Assembly: GCF_040760005.1 (NCBI RefSeq)
Contig: NZ_CP099760.1
Span: 5,278,501 to 5,342,500, forward strand
Length of the DNA: 64,000 nucleotides
Direction: 5' to 3'
Origin: Pseudomonas sp. stari2
GTDB lineage: Bacteria; Pseudomonadota; Gammaproteobacteria; Pseudomonadales; Pseudomonadaceae
Every line of letters begins with the position of its first letter. The stretch's first letter is position 1. The notes under the pieces are model-generated. The model was not told the origin of the DNA. It made no database searches and was given only the letters and a program-made list of their open reading frames with translations. The position numbers were made by a program, and so were the translations under genes. Below are positions 1 through 7,995 of the stretch, piece by piece.

Positions 1-398
1 GACTCGCCGGTCAGTTCGGTGACCGGTTTACTCAGTTGAAATCTCGACCCTATTCCACTGATCCGCACTTCTACCGTACTCGTCTCCAGCGTCTCCTGGT
101 TGGTGACCGTCAAACGTCGCCAGTCAGCAGGCACCTTCACCCAAATGCCGTTATCCGAGAAAAGCGGAGTGACCGTACTGAAACGAATCGGTACTTGAAT
201 ACTGAACATTCTGTTGTCTTCGCATTCACTCGGAAAAATCCCGCAATACCCGCTGTTCGGCGTTTTATTGATGAATTCGTTTTTGTTCGGTTGCGACGGA
301 TCCGGCTGGAACAATGCCCTGATCTCCTGATTCGCCGCCTGCGCCGATGACAGGCTCAGCACCATCAGAAAAACTGGCCAACAGGATGTTTTCTTCAT
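1..398 (-). CDS. CblD/CfaE-like pilus tip subunit, partial (C-terminus outside window)
   Basis: An open frame of 132 codons begins at ATG 398 and runs off the left edge without a stop. It starts with a typical Sec signal peptide (MKK, a hydrophobic stretch, then SSAQA), followed by a mature part with a Cys pair (YCGIFPSEC) and beta-rich sequence. It begins 3 nt after the usher stop, so it belongs to the pilus operon. In CS1/CFA-I and Burkholderia cable pili the gene after the usher encodes the minor tip subunit that starts assembly and binds the host (CooD, CfaE, CblD). Position, secretion signal and the Cys pair fit that role. The receptor cannot be inferred and the lectin or pilin halves cannot be separated from this fragment. 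Confidence 0.75.
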   Translation of the reverse strand, partial: MKKTSCWPVFLMVLSLSSAQAANQEIRALFQPDPSQPNKNEFINKTPNSGYCGIFPSECEDNRMFSIQVPIRFSTVTPLFSDNGIWVKVPADWRRLTVTNQETLETSTVEVRISGIGSRFQLSKPVTELTGE

Positions 399-401
399 CG
401 T

Positions 402-2924
402 TCAACCCGCCTTCTGATCAGTGAACGTCGCATCGGCCAGCGTGTCTGGACTGCACCGCAAATCGCCGATCATCAACACGTTGTTTTCCACCCGCCCTTG
501 CTGAGGATCGAGGCGGAACTGGCACAGCAATTGATCGGCAAATCGCACTTCAAGCGTCGGCGAGCCGGCATTCATTTCCATGGAGAAAAACCCGTCGACC
601 TCGCTCACGCCACGGCTGGCGTGGTTGATCACATGGTGGCCCTTGAGGGGCCGCCCCTGCGGATCGAGCAAACGTCCCAGCACCGTGAAGGTTTTCATCA
701 CTCGTACCTTGCGGTACTGCACACCGCCCTTGTTCAAGTGATAACGGGTGCGCGCCGGCTCGATGGTCGCCGCCGGTACATGGTTGCCGACGAAGTCAAA
801 ACTCACCGAACTGTTCTTGTAGGCCGTGATCGGAATGAAATTGCGCCCTGGTCTCAGCGCAGCGCTGCCGCCGCTCAAGTCATCGGCGCGCAGGGCGATG
901 CCGTCGACGTCGGATTCGACATCCACGATCATTCCCGCACCCCGCCCCTGAGGCTGGCTGGTCATGACGATTGCCTGCCCACCGATGGCCACGGTGCTGT
1001 CCAGGTTCAAGCCACCGGTGTAATTGCCGTTGTAGGAAGAGCGCTGGACGAAGCCATCGCCATTGACGGTGTCGGTGCTGAAGCTGGCCTGACCGTTCAA
1101 GCCGATCCCGTAGGTGTCGGTGAGTACCGTCGCCATCACGCTTTGCAGCGCGTGATCATCGAAGTTCTTTCGATAACCGAGCGAGCCGTTGTTGTCACGA
1201 CTCCCGTCGCGGGCAGTGCGCGTACCGATACTGCCGGAAATCTGCTGGCCAGGGCCGCCCAACGCGACATTGAGGCTCAGATCCACACCCCGGCTGCGTG
1301 CGTCGCCGCTGCTGTAGCTGCCGGGCCGGTCAAACAGTGATAGTCGCCAGTTGGAGTCGCTGCCAAACATCGTGGTGCGCTGGGTCCAGCCCAGATCGAC
1401 ACTGACGCCCTCAACGTTGCCCTCGCTGTGGGATACCCGTGCGTTGAGCGAGCTGTTGCGACTGACTCGATGGTTCAGCGCCAGCGAAGAGTTGCTGGTC
1501 TGGCCGGTGAACACGTTGCGCTGACGGATCCGGGTGCCGTCCGGCAGGGTGTCGTAGATGTCGGTGGTGTCCAGCCAGCTGCGGTTGTGACTGACCACCA
1601 GACTGCCGGCACCATAGTTATAAAGACCTTGCAGGTCGAGGCCGGTGCCGTGATCTTCCGTTTGATAAGCGTTGGCGAACAGGCTGACGGTGTTGGCCAG
1701 TGTCCAGTCGATGGACGTGCCGTATTGCAGTTTCTCGCGAACCTGACGCGCCGACAGCCCGAGGATGACTCGCGGGTGGAGCAAGTAATTGAGCGACGCA
1801 CCGGCCGTGGCATCGCCGCTGGCCTGCTTGTCCCAGTTGCTCAGCAGTTTGGTTTCCTGACCGGCAAACAGGTTGTAGCGCCAGCGCTCGTCGGCGTTAC
1901 GCCAATTGTTCGGCTTGTAGACCAGCTCCTGAGTGGTCGAGGTGATCTGGCCATCCTCGATCAAGCGCACTTCCACCTCATAGATACCGCCGGGCAACGG
2001 TCGAGTGTCGAGGGTCTGCAAACCGGCGGGTACTGATTGCGTGTTGATCAGCAAACCGTCGCGAAAAATCTCCACCGATGCCTGACGGTTGGCAGTGACA
2101 TAAATCGGATAGACGCTTGGATTCTGCAAATCGATGGCCAGACTGTCGGAACTGCCGTACATCAACCCCACCGTCGTATCCGGGCTGTTGCCGAACGAAC
2201 GCGGCTGACGCGTAAGGCCTTCGGACGTCGGGGTGAAATAGCCCATGCGCAGGAAACTGCCTTGCAATTCTCGTTGGGCATGCAGTTCGTACACGGCGTG
2301 ATAGAGCTGGTCATCAGGCCCGCCAAGGCGAGCCAGCTGCATATTGAAAGTTTGCGTCCAGTTGCCCAGGCTGCCATTGGCCTCCAGGCCAAAACGCCCG
2401 CCCGGATCCTGATCCTGGCCGCCGTTGAGGTTGAGCTGATTGCGCACGATCAGGCCGCTGCTGCCGTCCTGCGGCTGCTCGTAGTAGCGCGGAGTTTCGG
2501 TATCGCGCTCGGCATTTTCCGTGACGATCGACACCAGCGAGTTTTCCAGGTTGTAGTGCACCGCGAGCATTTGCTCCGGGCATTGACCACTGCAACTCCC
2601 CAGCGCCACGCCGGGCTTGAGATAGCCCGCCCATTTCTCACGTTCGGCGGCGCCGAAACGGTTTTCTCCGGTATCGGTAAATTCGAGCAGGGTGATCCGG
2701 TCATCGCGGGTCAGCACGATCATCGCCTCACCCAACGCTTGCCGGTCGAGCTCCACCCGAACAGCCAGGGGCACGTCGAAAAAGTGCTCTTCAAAGTCTT
2801 TTGGCAAACCTTTGGCCTGCGCCAGCAAACTGCGTGGCGTCGTACCGGCAGACTCTGCGGCCGCAGCCGCACCGGCACAAAACAACAACGCAAGCGCAGT
2901 CGCGATGGAAGTCATCGGGAACAT
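402..2924 (-). CDS. CS1/CFA-I-type fimbrial outer-membrane usher
   Basis: This 840-residue protein has a signal peptide (hydrophobic run ending GAAAAAES) and an N-terminal region with a Cys pair (CSGQC). A long beta-barrel-like region follows with motifs typical of ushers: the plug and middle segment near VYPIYVTANRQASVEIFRDG, then GLQTLDTRPLPGGIYEVEVR. A C-terminal carboxypeptidase-like domain contains GRLLDPQGRPL. Length and motif order match TcfC/CfaC-type (alpha-clade) ushers rather than FimD. It would form the outer-membrane pore through which pilins polymerise. It lies 82 bp after the pilin stop and 3 bp before the tip gene. The pilus type is inferred from all three genes together. Confidence 0.88.
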   Translation of the reverse strand: MFPMTSIATALALLFCAGAAAAAESAGTTPRSLLAQAKGLPKDFEEHFFDVPLAVRVELDRQALGEAMIVLTRDDRITLLEFTDTGENRFGAAEREKWAGYLKPGVALGSCSGQCPEQMLAVHYNLENSLVSIVTENAERDTETPRYYEQPQDGSSGLIVRNQLNLNGGQDQDPGGRFGLEANGSLGNWTQTFNMQLARLGGPDDQLYHAVYELHAQRELQGSFLRMGYFTPTSEGLTRQPRSFGNSPDTTVGLMYGSSDSLAIDLQNPSVYPIYVTANRQASVEIFRDGLLINTQSVPAGLQTLDTRPLPGGIYEVEVRLIEDGQITSTTQELVYKPNNWRNADERWRYNLFAGQETKLLSNWDKQASGDATAGASLNYLLHPRVILGLSARQVREKLQYGTSIDWTLANTVSLFANAYQTEDHGTGLDLQGLYNYGAGSLVVSHNRSWLDTTDIYDTLPDGTRIRQRNVFTGQTSNSSLALNHRVSRNSSLNARVSHSEGNVEGVSVDLGWTQRTTMFGSDSNWRLSLFDRPGSYSSGDARSRGVDLSLNVALGGPGQQISGSIGTRTARDGSRDNNGSLGYRKNFDDHALQSVMATVLTDTYGIGLNGQASFSTDTVNGDGFVQRSSYNGNYTGGLNLDSTVAIGGQAIVMTSQPQGRGAGMIVDVESDVDGIALRADDLSGGSAALRPGRNFIPITAYKNSSVSFDFVGNHVPAATIEPARTRYHLNKGGVQYRKVRVMKTFTVLGRLLDPQGRPLKGHHVINHASRGVSEVDGFFSMEMNAGSPTLEVRFADQLLCQFRLDPQQGRVENNVLMIGDLRCSPDTLADATFTDQKAG

Positions 2925-3006
2925 GTAAACGGACTCTGAGTGCGAACGGAAAAAGTCCGGCCGACTGACACATTCGCCAGCCCGCCGGGCTTTGTTACAT
3001 CACGGG

Positions 3007-3504
3007 TTAGAGCGTGCTTCCGCCGGCCGGAGTGACCGCGTCGAACATCATGGTGACCGCACCGGTGTAATCGCCCGGTGTGAAGTTGGTGCCTTTGGCA
3101 GTGATTCGCAGCGGGGCACGGTAGTTCACGTCGGACTCGGCTTCACCGACAACCATTTGCGGGGTCTGGGTCAGCACGACATTGTTGAACCGTACTTCCA
3201 GATCAATGGCGCTCGCACCACCCACCAGTTTCGGTACACCTTCCAGAGAGCCGTGAACCGAACCGTTGTTGTTGCGTACATCGAAGTAGCCTTCTACCTG
3301 TTTCATGTTGCCGGTGATCGGGCTGAAGCTCATGTCCTGATCCTTGTTGACCAGGTCCGGATCAGTCGGCACCACATAAAAGCCGTTGGTCGGTACATGG
3401 GCGACCAGGCTGATGGAGTGACGGGCTTCACCGGCAGCGAAGACCACGGAAGAACTCAGAGCCAGAACGGCCAGTGGAGCAGCGAAAGCCATTTTCTTGA
3501 ACAT
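3007..3504 (-). CDS. CS1-type fimbrial major subunit (pilin)
   Basis: A 165-residue secreted protein with a clear signal peptide (MFKK, hydrophobic core, VVFAAG). The mature protein is short, beta-rich and lacks the Cys pair of type 1 pilins, as in the CooA/CfaB/CblA family. Segments such as HSISLVAHVPTNGFYV near the N-terminus and a C-terminal strand TPGDYTGAVTMMFDA fit the donor strand and the last beta strands of that family. It is the first gene of the leftward cluster and is probably made in excess over usher and tip. A weak A-rich Shine-Dalgarno (AAGAAAACAGG) precedes the ATG. No periplasmic chaperone gene is seen upstream, where cable pilus loci usually have one. Confidence 0.85.
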   Translation of the reverse strand: MFKKMAFAAPLAVLALSSSVVFAAGEARHSISLVAHVPTNGFYVVPTDPDLVNKDQDMSFSPITGNMKQVEGYFDVRNNNGSVHGSLEGVPKLVGGASAIDLEVRFNNVVLTQTPQMVVGEAESDVNYRAPLRITAKGTNFTPGDYTGAVTMMFDAVTPAGGSTL

Positions 3505-3945
3505 CGGTCAGTACCTGTTTTCTTTTTAAGGAATCGGAGCATTGGAGTCCATATCAAACCGGCCAATAAGAGCCGGAACCTGGAAGTTCAACGCCGAGGC
3601 ATGATCAACGCTTGTATCAAGAATGTAAGCAGGCAACTTCCCACGAACTTGTAGTTCAACAACCTCGCGACTCGAAAGAAAAAGCATCAGAAATCAAAAA
3701 TATATAAAAGCAACTGTAAGGCATTCCCTACCTACAGTTATTCATAAAAAACGTTACAGCAGTTTCGACAATGACAGTCAGCACTTTCTAATCTTTTTAG
3801 AATATAAGCTCAAGCATTAATAGAGTGATAGCTTTAACTTTCCGGTTATTCCTGTCTCGATCAACAAGGCATAGAGGTCCTCCGTCGGCGCGCCTTTCTC
3901 ACCGTGACCACTCGTCAGCTCTCCGGCAAAAAGCCCTTGCTCAGC
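3505..3945. other. AT-rich intergenic region upstream of the pilin gene
   Basis: About 440 bp without a credible gene. Roughly 3660-3850 is far richer in A and T than the rest of the window, and contains short A/T tracts that could serve as the pilin promoter and as a site for H-NS-like (MvaT) silencing. No sigma-70 pair is convincing enough to place exactly. Confidence 0.5.
3712..3739 (-). promoter_or_regulatory. Inverted repeat in the pilin upstream region
   Basis: AACTGTA at 3712-3718 is repeated inverted as TACAGTT at 3733-3739. The inner part (3717-3730, TAAGGCATTCCCTA) is itself an imperfect dyad that resembles the RcsAB-type box at 9 of 14 positions. It lies about 210 bp upstream of the pilin ATG. 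In P. aeruginosa an Rcs system activates one chaperone-usher cluster, so a regulator site is plausible. This is inference from a weak match. Confidence 0.25.
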
Positions 3946-3965
3946 CTTAAAGATATATCTTAAGT
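3946..3965 (+). promoter_or_regulatory. Perfect 20-bp palindrome, probable operator of the YqjI-like repressor
   Basis: CTTAAAGATATATCTTTAAG is a perfect self-complementary 20-mer, 30 bp before the ATG of the PadR-type gene. A further half-like element, TATCTAAAC, follows at 3969-3977. E. coli YqjI binds AT-rich inverted repeats in its own control region. Its place directly upstream suggests autoregulation of this repressor-reductase operon. Confidence 0.6.
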
Positions 3966-3995
3966 TGTATCTAAACACGACGAGAGAAGACTGAA

Positions 3996-4571
3996 ATGAG
4001 AGACCATCATTCCCCCCACCGTGACCACAGCGACAGCCGTGACGGCTTCGAAAAACGCCACGGCCGCGAGCGCGGCGGGCGCGGCCCACGGGTATTCGCC
4101 CCAGGCGATCTGAAATTGCTGCTGCTGGCACTGATCGCCGAACAGCCGTGCCACGGCTACGACCTGATCCGCCAGATCGAAACCATGTTCGACGGCGCTT
4201 ACAGCCCGAGCCCCGGCGTGATCTACCCAACCCTGACCTTTCTCGAAGAGAGCGAAATGATCAGCGGCGACGCCGAGGGCGGCAAAAAGCGTTACGCGGT
4301 GACCGATGCCGGTCGCCAATCGCTGAGTGAACAGGCGGTAGCGCTGGACGGCGTGCGTATGCGCATCGACGTCAGCAAACGTTCACTGCGCGGCCACGAC
4401 CGGCCACCGGAAATCCATGAAGCGGTGCACAACTTGCGCCACGCCCTGCAAATGCACCACGGGCGCTGGAGCCCGGAAGAAATCCTGCGGGTACGTGACC
4501 TGCTCAACGACACCGCCAAAGCCATTGTCGACGGCCCAGCCGTTCAACCTGCTCCGGAGAAAGCCGAATGA
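3996..4571 (+). CDS. yqjI: PadR-family metal-responsive repressor, YqjI-like
   Basis: A 191-residue protein with a His-rich, charged N-terminal tail (residues 1-30: HHSPHRDHSDS and further His), then a PadR winged helix at about 33-115. The core contains LLLLALIAEQPCHGYDLIRQIE, GVIYPTLTFLEE and KKRYAVTDAGR, all standard for PadR. The C-terminus is helical and also has His residues. A His-rich leader on a PadR domain is the hallmark of E. coli YqjI, a nickel- and iron-responsive repressor of the ferric reductase gene yqjH. Here the next gene is such a reductase and overlaps it by 4 nt (ATGA), so both are co-translated, whereas in E. coli the two are divergent. Metal specificity is inferred from the homologue. 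Confidence 0.8.
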   Translation: MRDHHSPHRDHSDSRDGFEKRHGRERGGRGPRVFAPGDLKLLLLALIAEQPCHGYDLIRQIETMFDGAYSPSPGVIYPTLTFLEESEMISGDAEGGKKRYAVTDAGRQSLSEQAVALDGVRMRIDVSKRSLRGHDRPPEIHEAVHNLRHALQMHHGRWSPEEILRVRDLLNDTAKAIVDGPAVQPAPEKAE

Positions 4572-5353
4572 CTGAAGTCCAGACCCAAGGCATCCACCGT
4601 GTGATGCACGAAATCAAACGCCGCCGGCTCGAAGTCCTGCGCGTCGTCAATCTGACCCCGCGCATGCGCCGCATCACCCTCGGCGGGCCGGAACTGGCCG
4701 GGTTCATCAGCCTGGGCACCGACGATCACGTCAAACTGCTGTTCCCGCAGAACGCTGAACAGGCCGCCGCGCTGGAAACCCTGGTACTCGGCGGCGGCAA
4801 GGGCGACGTGCCGATGCCCGAGATGCGCGACTACACCCCGCGTCGTTATGACCTCGACAAGCTTGAACTGGACATCGACTTCGTCCTGCACGGCGACGGC
4901 CCTGCCTCGACCTGGGCCGAACAGGCTCAACCCGGGCAGTTCCTGCACATCGGCGGCCCGCGCGGCTCGATGATCGTGCCGGACATCTTCGACAGCTACC
5001 TGCTGATCGGCGACGAAACCGCCCTCCCCGCTATCGCCCGCCGCCTCGAAGGCCTGGCGGCCAATCGCAAGGCTTTGGTGGTGATCGAAGTGGAAAACGG
5101 CAAGGAACAGCAAGCGCTGGAAAGCGCGGCGCAGGTCAATGTGATCTGGGTGTTGCGTGAGGGCGGCAAAGACAATCTGCTGGCCACCATCAAACAATTG
5201 CAGGTGCCCAAGGGCAATCTGTATGCGTGGGTGGCGACGGAAACAAAAGTCTCGCGGCAGATCCGCCGGGTACTGCTCGATGAGCACGGGCTGGATGAGC
5301 AGTTCGTCAAAGCCGTCGGTTACTGGCGCGCCGAAGGCTCCGTAGAAGAGTGA
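4568..5353 (+). CDS. yqjH: Siderophore-interacting protein / NADPH-dependent ferric-chelate reductase
   Basis: A 261-residue flavoprotein of the SIP family. The N-terminal FAD-binding barrel has LTPRMRRITLGGPELAGF and the flavin motif RDYTPRRYD. The NAD(P)H-binding domain follows with LIGDETALPAIARRLEGL, and the C-terminus has the family's AWVATE and KAVGYWRAEG motifs. Family members reduce ferric siderophores in the cytoplasm to release iron. Length matches E. coli YqjH (254). Overlap with the YqjI-like repressor gene shows direct co-expression, and the palindrome at 3946 probably controls both. Confidence 0.88.
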   Translation: MTEVQTQGIHRVMHEIKRRRLEVLRVVNLTPRMRRITLGGPELAGFISLGTDDHVKLLFPQNAEQAAALETLVLGGGKGDVPMPEMRDYTPRRYDLDKLELDIDFVLHGDGPASTWAEQAQPGQFLHIGGPRGSMIVPDIFDSYLLIGDETALPAIARRLEGLAANRKALVVIEVENGKEQQALESAAQVNVIWVLREGGKDNLLATIKQLQVPKGNLYAWVATETKVSRQIRRVLLDEHGLDEQFVKAVGYWRAEGSVEE

Positions 5354-5371
5354 ATACGAGCGGCGGCGCTG

Positions 5372-6010
5372 CTAAAGGCGCCGCCGCTTCCAGCGATCAA
5401 TCCCGATCACCAGCAACGCAATCAGCACAAACCCCAGCAGAATCCCCCCGGCATTGATGAACACCTGTGGATAGCCCAGCAGCGCCACGTCAATGAACGG
5501 ATAGGCGTAAGCCCCCAGCAAATGCCCGCGAAACAGCGCATAGGCGAAGTAGGCCAGCGGATAGATCAGCCACAGCGGCAGATGCTTCAGACGCAGGGTG
5601 CCCTTCGGCACACACAACCACCAATAAACCAGAAACAGCAACGGCATCACGTCGTGCAGCAATTCGTCAGCGATAAACTGCCAGCCCTGCGGATGCCACA
5701 AATGTCTCAGCAGAATGCTGTAGGCCAGGCCCACCACCGCAATGCTGACGGCAATCCCGCTGCTGACCCAGGGTTGCAGAAACCACTGGCGCGCAGCGGA
5801 TTCGCGATCGGTCACCGCGCAGGTCAGCACCACCGCCACCAGGGTGTTGGTGATCACGGTGAAGTAACTGAAGAAACTCACCAGCCCGCCCAGCAGACTG
5901 GCGCCGACGCTCAGGCGCGCAAAGAAAATCAGGTACAGCTGAATCCCCAGTCCGGCCCAGCCCAGCACCGCGGCTGAAGTGATCAGGCGTCGCCGCCATA
6001 CGGCGTTCAT
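5372..6010 (-). CDS. Pr6Pr-family integral membrane protein
   Basis: A 212-residue protein with six predicted membrane spans (about 12-30, 38-62, 82-102, 118-135, 145-165 and 182-202) and a basic C-terminus (WKRRRL). The pattern of YWWLCVPKG and a C-terminal YPFIDVALLGYP block matches the bacterial Pr6Pr family (FAR-17a/AIG1-like fold). Eukaryotic relatives AIG1 and ADTRP hydrolyse fatty-acid esters of hydroxy fatty acids, but the bacterial role is unknown. It ends convergent to yqjH and is followed within 2 bp of spacing by the start region of the VF530 gene upstream of it. Confidence 0.7.
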   Translation of the reverse strand: MNAVWRRRLITSAAVLGWAGLGIQLYLIFFARLSVGASLLGGLVSFFSYFTVITNTLVAVVLTCAVTDRESAARQWFLQPWVSSGIAVSIAVVGLAYSILLRHLWHPQGWQFIADELLHDVMPLLFLVYWWLCVPKGTLRLKHLPLWLIYPLAYFAYALFRGHLLGAYAYPFIDVALLGYPQVFINAGGILLGFVLIALLVIGIDRWKRRRL

Positions 6011-6011
6011 C

Positions 6012-6242
6012 TCAGAGCGGTCGCTTGGTGCGCATCAGCTTCACGTACAGACGCTCAACCTTTTCCCGCGCCCACGGCGTCTTGCGCAAAAAGGTCAGGC
6101 TCGACTTGATGGTTGGATCGCTCTTGAAGCAACGGATGTCGATGCGCTCGGCCAGGCCCGACCATTCGTAGTGGGTCACCAGTGCATTGAGGATCTGTTC
6201 GAGGGTCACGCCGTGCAGCGGATCGGGGTTGTGGTCGTTCAT
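6012..6242 (-). CDS. VF530 family (DUF2132) small DNA-binding-like protein
   Basis: A 76-residue protein whose sequence [28 protein letters not shown], then [26 protein letters not shown], is the diagnostic pattern of the VF530/DUF2132 family. A Vibrio fischeri member was found to have a small double-helix fold and is often labelled DNA-binding, though no target is known. It ends one base before the membrane protein gene, so the two are probably cotranscribed, but no functional link is evident. Confidence 0.8.
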   Translation of the reverse strand: MNDHNPDPLHGVTLEQILNALVTHYEWSGLAERIDIRCFKSDPTIKSSLTFLRKTPWAREKVERLYVKLMRTKRPL

Positions 6243-6426
6243 GCCGGGCCTTTGGGCGAAGTGAAAATGCAGAAGCCGCGCACCTTAGCCGAGGGGCTGA
6301 GCCGGTGGAAGGCCTTCCTTCAAATGTAGGTGAACCGCGCAAGATCGCAGGCTCGGTCGACACCGGCAATGTGATCGATTGACGCACTGTTACCGAATCC
6401 GAAAGGGTTCATGTCTGCAAAAGCAC

Positions 6427-6455
6427 TTTGTGTTTTTGTAACAGGACATTATCCT
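6427..6455 (+). promoter_or_regulatory. Candidate sigma-70 promoter of oprB
   Basis: TTTGTG (6427-6432) and TATCCT (6450-6455) are 17 bp apart, about 90 bp before the oprB start. Both hexamers are imperfect, so the assignment is tentative. The rest of 6243-6541 shows no gene. Confidence 0.3.
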
Positions 6456-6541
6456 GCCGCCCTTCTGCTGAATCGCTTCACTGCCTGCGTCAAATCGTAG
6501 CGGTCGGCTCATCCCCAAAAAAGATCAAGAAAGACCATTTC

Positions 6542-7903
6542 ATGCCCGATTTTCCGTTTTCCCGAGACAGCGCTATCTCAGCCTTGCGCCTGATCGGCGG
6601 CTGCACCGCCCTTGGCCTCGCCACCTGCACCCAGGCCACTCCGGCCTTCGACAGTGAATCACCGTATATGCTCGGTGACTGGAACGGCACCCGCAGCGAA
6701 CTTTCGGCGAAAGGCATCGACTTCAAGCTCGATTACACCGGCGAAATGGGCAGCAACCTGCACGGCGGCTACGACCACGACCGCACTGCACGCTACAGCG
6801 ATCAATGGGGCCTCGGCACTCATCTGGACCTGCAAAAACTGCTGGGCTGGAACGACGCCGAATTTCAGCTGACCGTGACCAAGCGCAACGGCAACAACAT
6901 CAGCAACGACCGCATCAACGACCCGCGCGTCGGTGGTTTCACTTCGGCCCAGGAAGTCTGGGGCCGTGGCCAGACCACCCGCCTGACGCAGATGTGGTAT
7001 CAGCAGAAATTCTTCGACCAGAAGCTCGACATCAAGGTCGGCCGCTTCGGTGAAGGTGAAGATTTCAACACTTTCCCGTGCGACTTCCAGAACCTGGCGT
7101 TCTGCGGCTCGCAGGTCGGCAACTGGGTCGGCGGCATCTGGTACAACTGGCCGGTCAGCCAATGGGCGCTGCGCGTTAAATATCACCTGACGCCAGAGTT
7201 GTACGCGCAAGTCGGCGCCTATGAGCAGAACCCGTCGAACCTTGATCGCGGCAACGGTTTCAAACTCAGTGGCAGCGGCACCCAGGGCGCGATCCTGCCG
7301 ATCGAACTTGTGTGGACGCCGAAGCTCAACGGCCTGCCGGGCGAATACCGCGCCGGCTACTACTACAGCAACGCCAAGGCCACCGACGCCTATAAAGACA
7401 GCAACGGCCAGCCGGCCGCCCTGAGCGGCGAAGCCTATCGCAGCGCGTCGAGCAAACACGGCGTGTGGCTCGGTGTACAGCAGCAGATCACCAGCGTCGC
7501 CAGCGACAACTCTCGTGGTTTGAGCGTGTTCGCCAACGGCACGATGCACGACAAGAAGACCAACGCTATCGACAACTACGTCCAGGCCGGCGTGGTCTAC
7601 AAAGGCCTGTTCGACGCCCGCGCAAAAGACGACATCGGTTTCGCCCTGGCCCGCGTTCACGTCAATCCGGCCTACCGCAAGAACGCCGAAGCGACCAACC
7701 AGGCCCACGCCGTCTACGACTACGACGACCCGTCCTACCTGCCGCCGCAGGACACCGAATACAGCGCCGAACTCTATTACGGCGTGCACGTCACCAATTG
7801 GCTGACGGTGCGCCCGAACCTGCAATACATCCGCCATCCGGGCGGTGTGGACAAGGTCGATGACGCGCTGATTGGCGGGATCAAGATCCAGTCGTCGTTC
7901 TGA
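6542..7903 (+). CDS. oprB: OprB-type carbohydrate-selective porin
   Basis: The start at ATG 6542 gives 453 residues with a signal peptide (SALRLIGGCTALGLATCTQA). An upstream in-frame ATG at 6428 would add 38 residues without signal-peptide character. The mature N-terminus has the family motif MLGDWNGTRSELSAKGIDF, and the protein ends in Phe after alternating strands (IGGIKIQSSF), as expected for an outer-membrane barrel. OprB porins take up glucose and related sugars. The next gene, 92 bp downstream, encodes the periplasmic glucose dehydrogenase, so the porin brings in that enzyme's substrate. The same pair, followed by a second lon, is known from P. putida. Confidence 0.9.
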   Translation: MPDFPFSRDSAISALRLIGGCTALGLATCTQATPAFDSESPYMLGDWNGTRSELSAKGIDFKLDYTGEMGSNLHGGYDHDRTARYSDQWGLGTHLDLQKLLGWNDAEFQLTVTKRNGNNISNDRINDPRVGGFTSAQEVWGRGQTTRLTQMWYQQKFFDQKLDIKVGRFGEGEDFNTFPCDFQNLAFCGSQVGNWVGGIWYNWPVSQWALRVKYHLTPELYAQVGAYEQNPSNLDRGNGFKLSGSGTQGAILPIELVWTPKLNGLPGEYRAGYYYSNAKATDAYKDSNGQPAALSGEAYRSASSKHGVWLGVQQQITSVASDNSRGLSVFANGTMHDKKTNAIDNYVQAGVVYKGLFDARAKDDIGFALARVHVNPAYRKNAEATNQAHAVYDYDDPSYLPPQDTEYSAELYYGVHVTNWLTVRPNLQYIRHPGGVDKVDDALIGGIKIQSSF

Positions 7904-7995
7904 TTCCAATTTTGCAATGAACCATGCCTGCGCCCAATCGTCATCTAAAGTGACTACAGCGCGGGACTACTTGAAACGTCACGGAGAACCACACT

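Noticed and set aside
498..2939. Long plus-strand frames opposite the usher (498-1340, 1428-2036, 2037-2939)
   Set aside because: GC-rich codon usage creates mirror frames; the usher on the minus strand has a full domain order and a signal peptide.
2992..3654. 220-codon plus-strand open frame opposite the pilin gene
   Set aside because: It is the antisense frame of the pilin, has no ribosome site and shows no family pattern; the minus-strand pilin explains the region.
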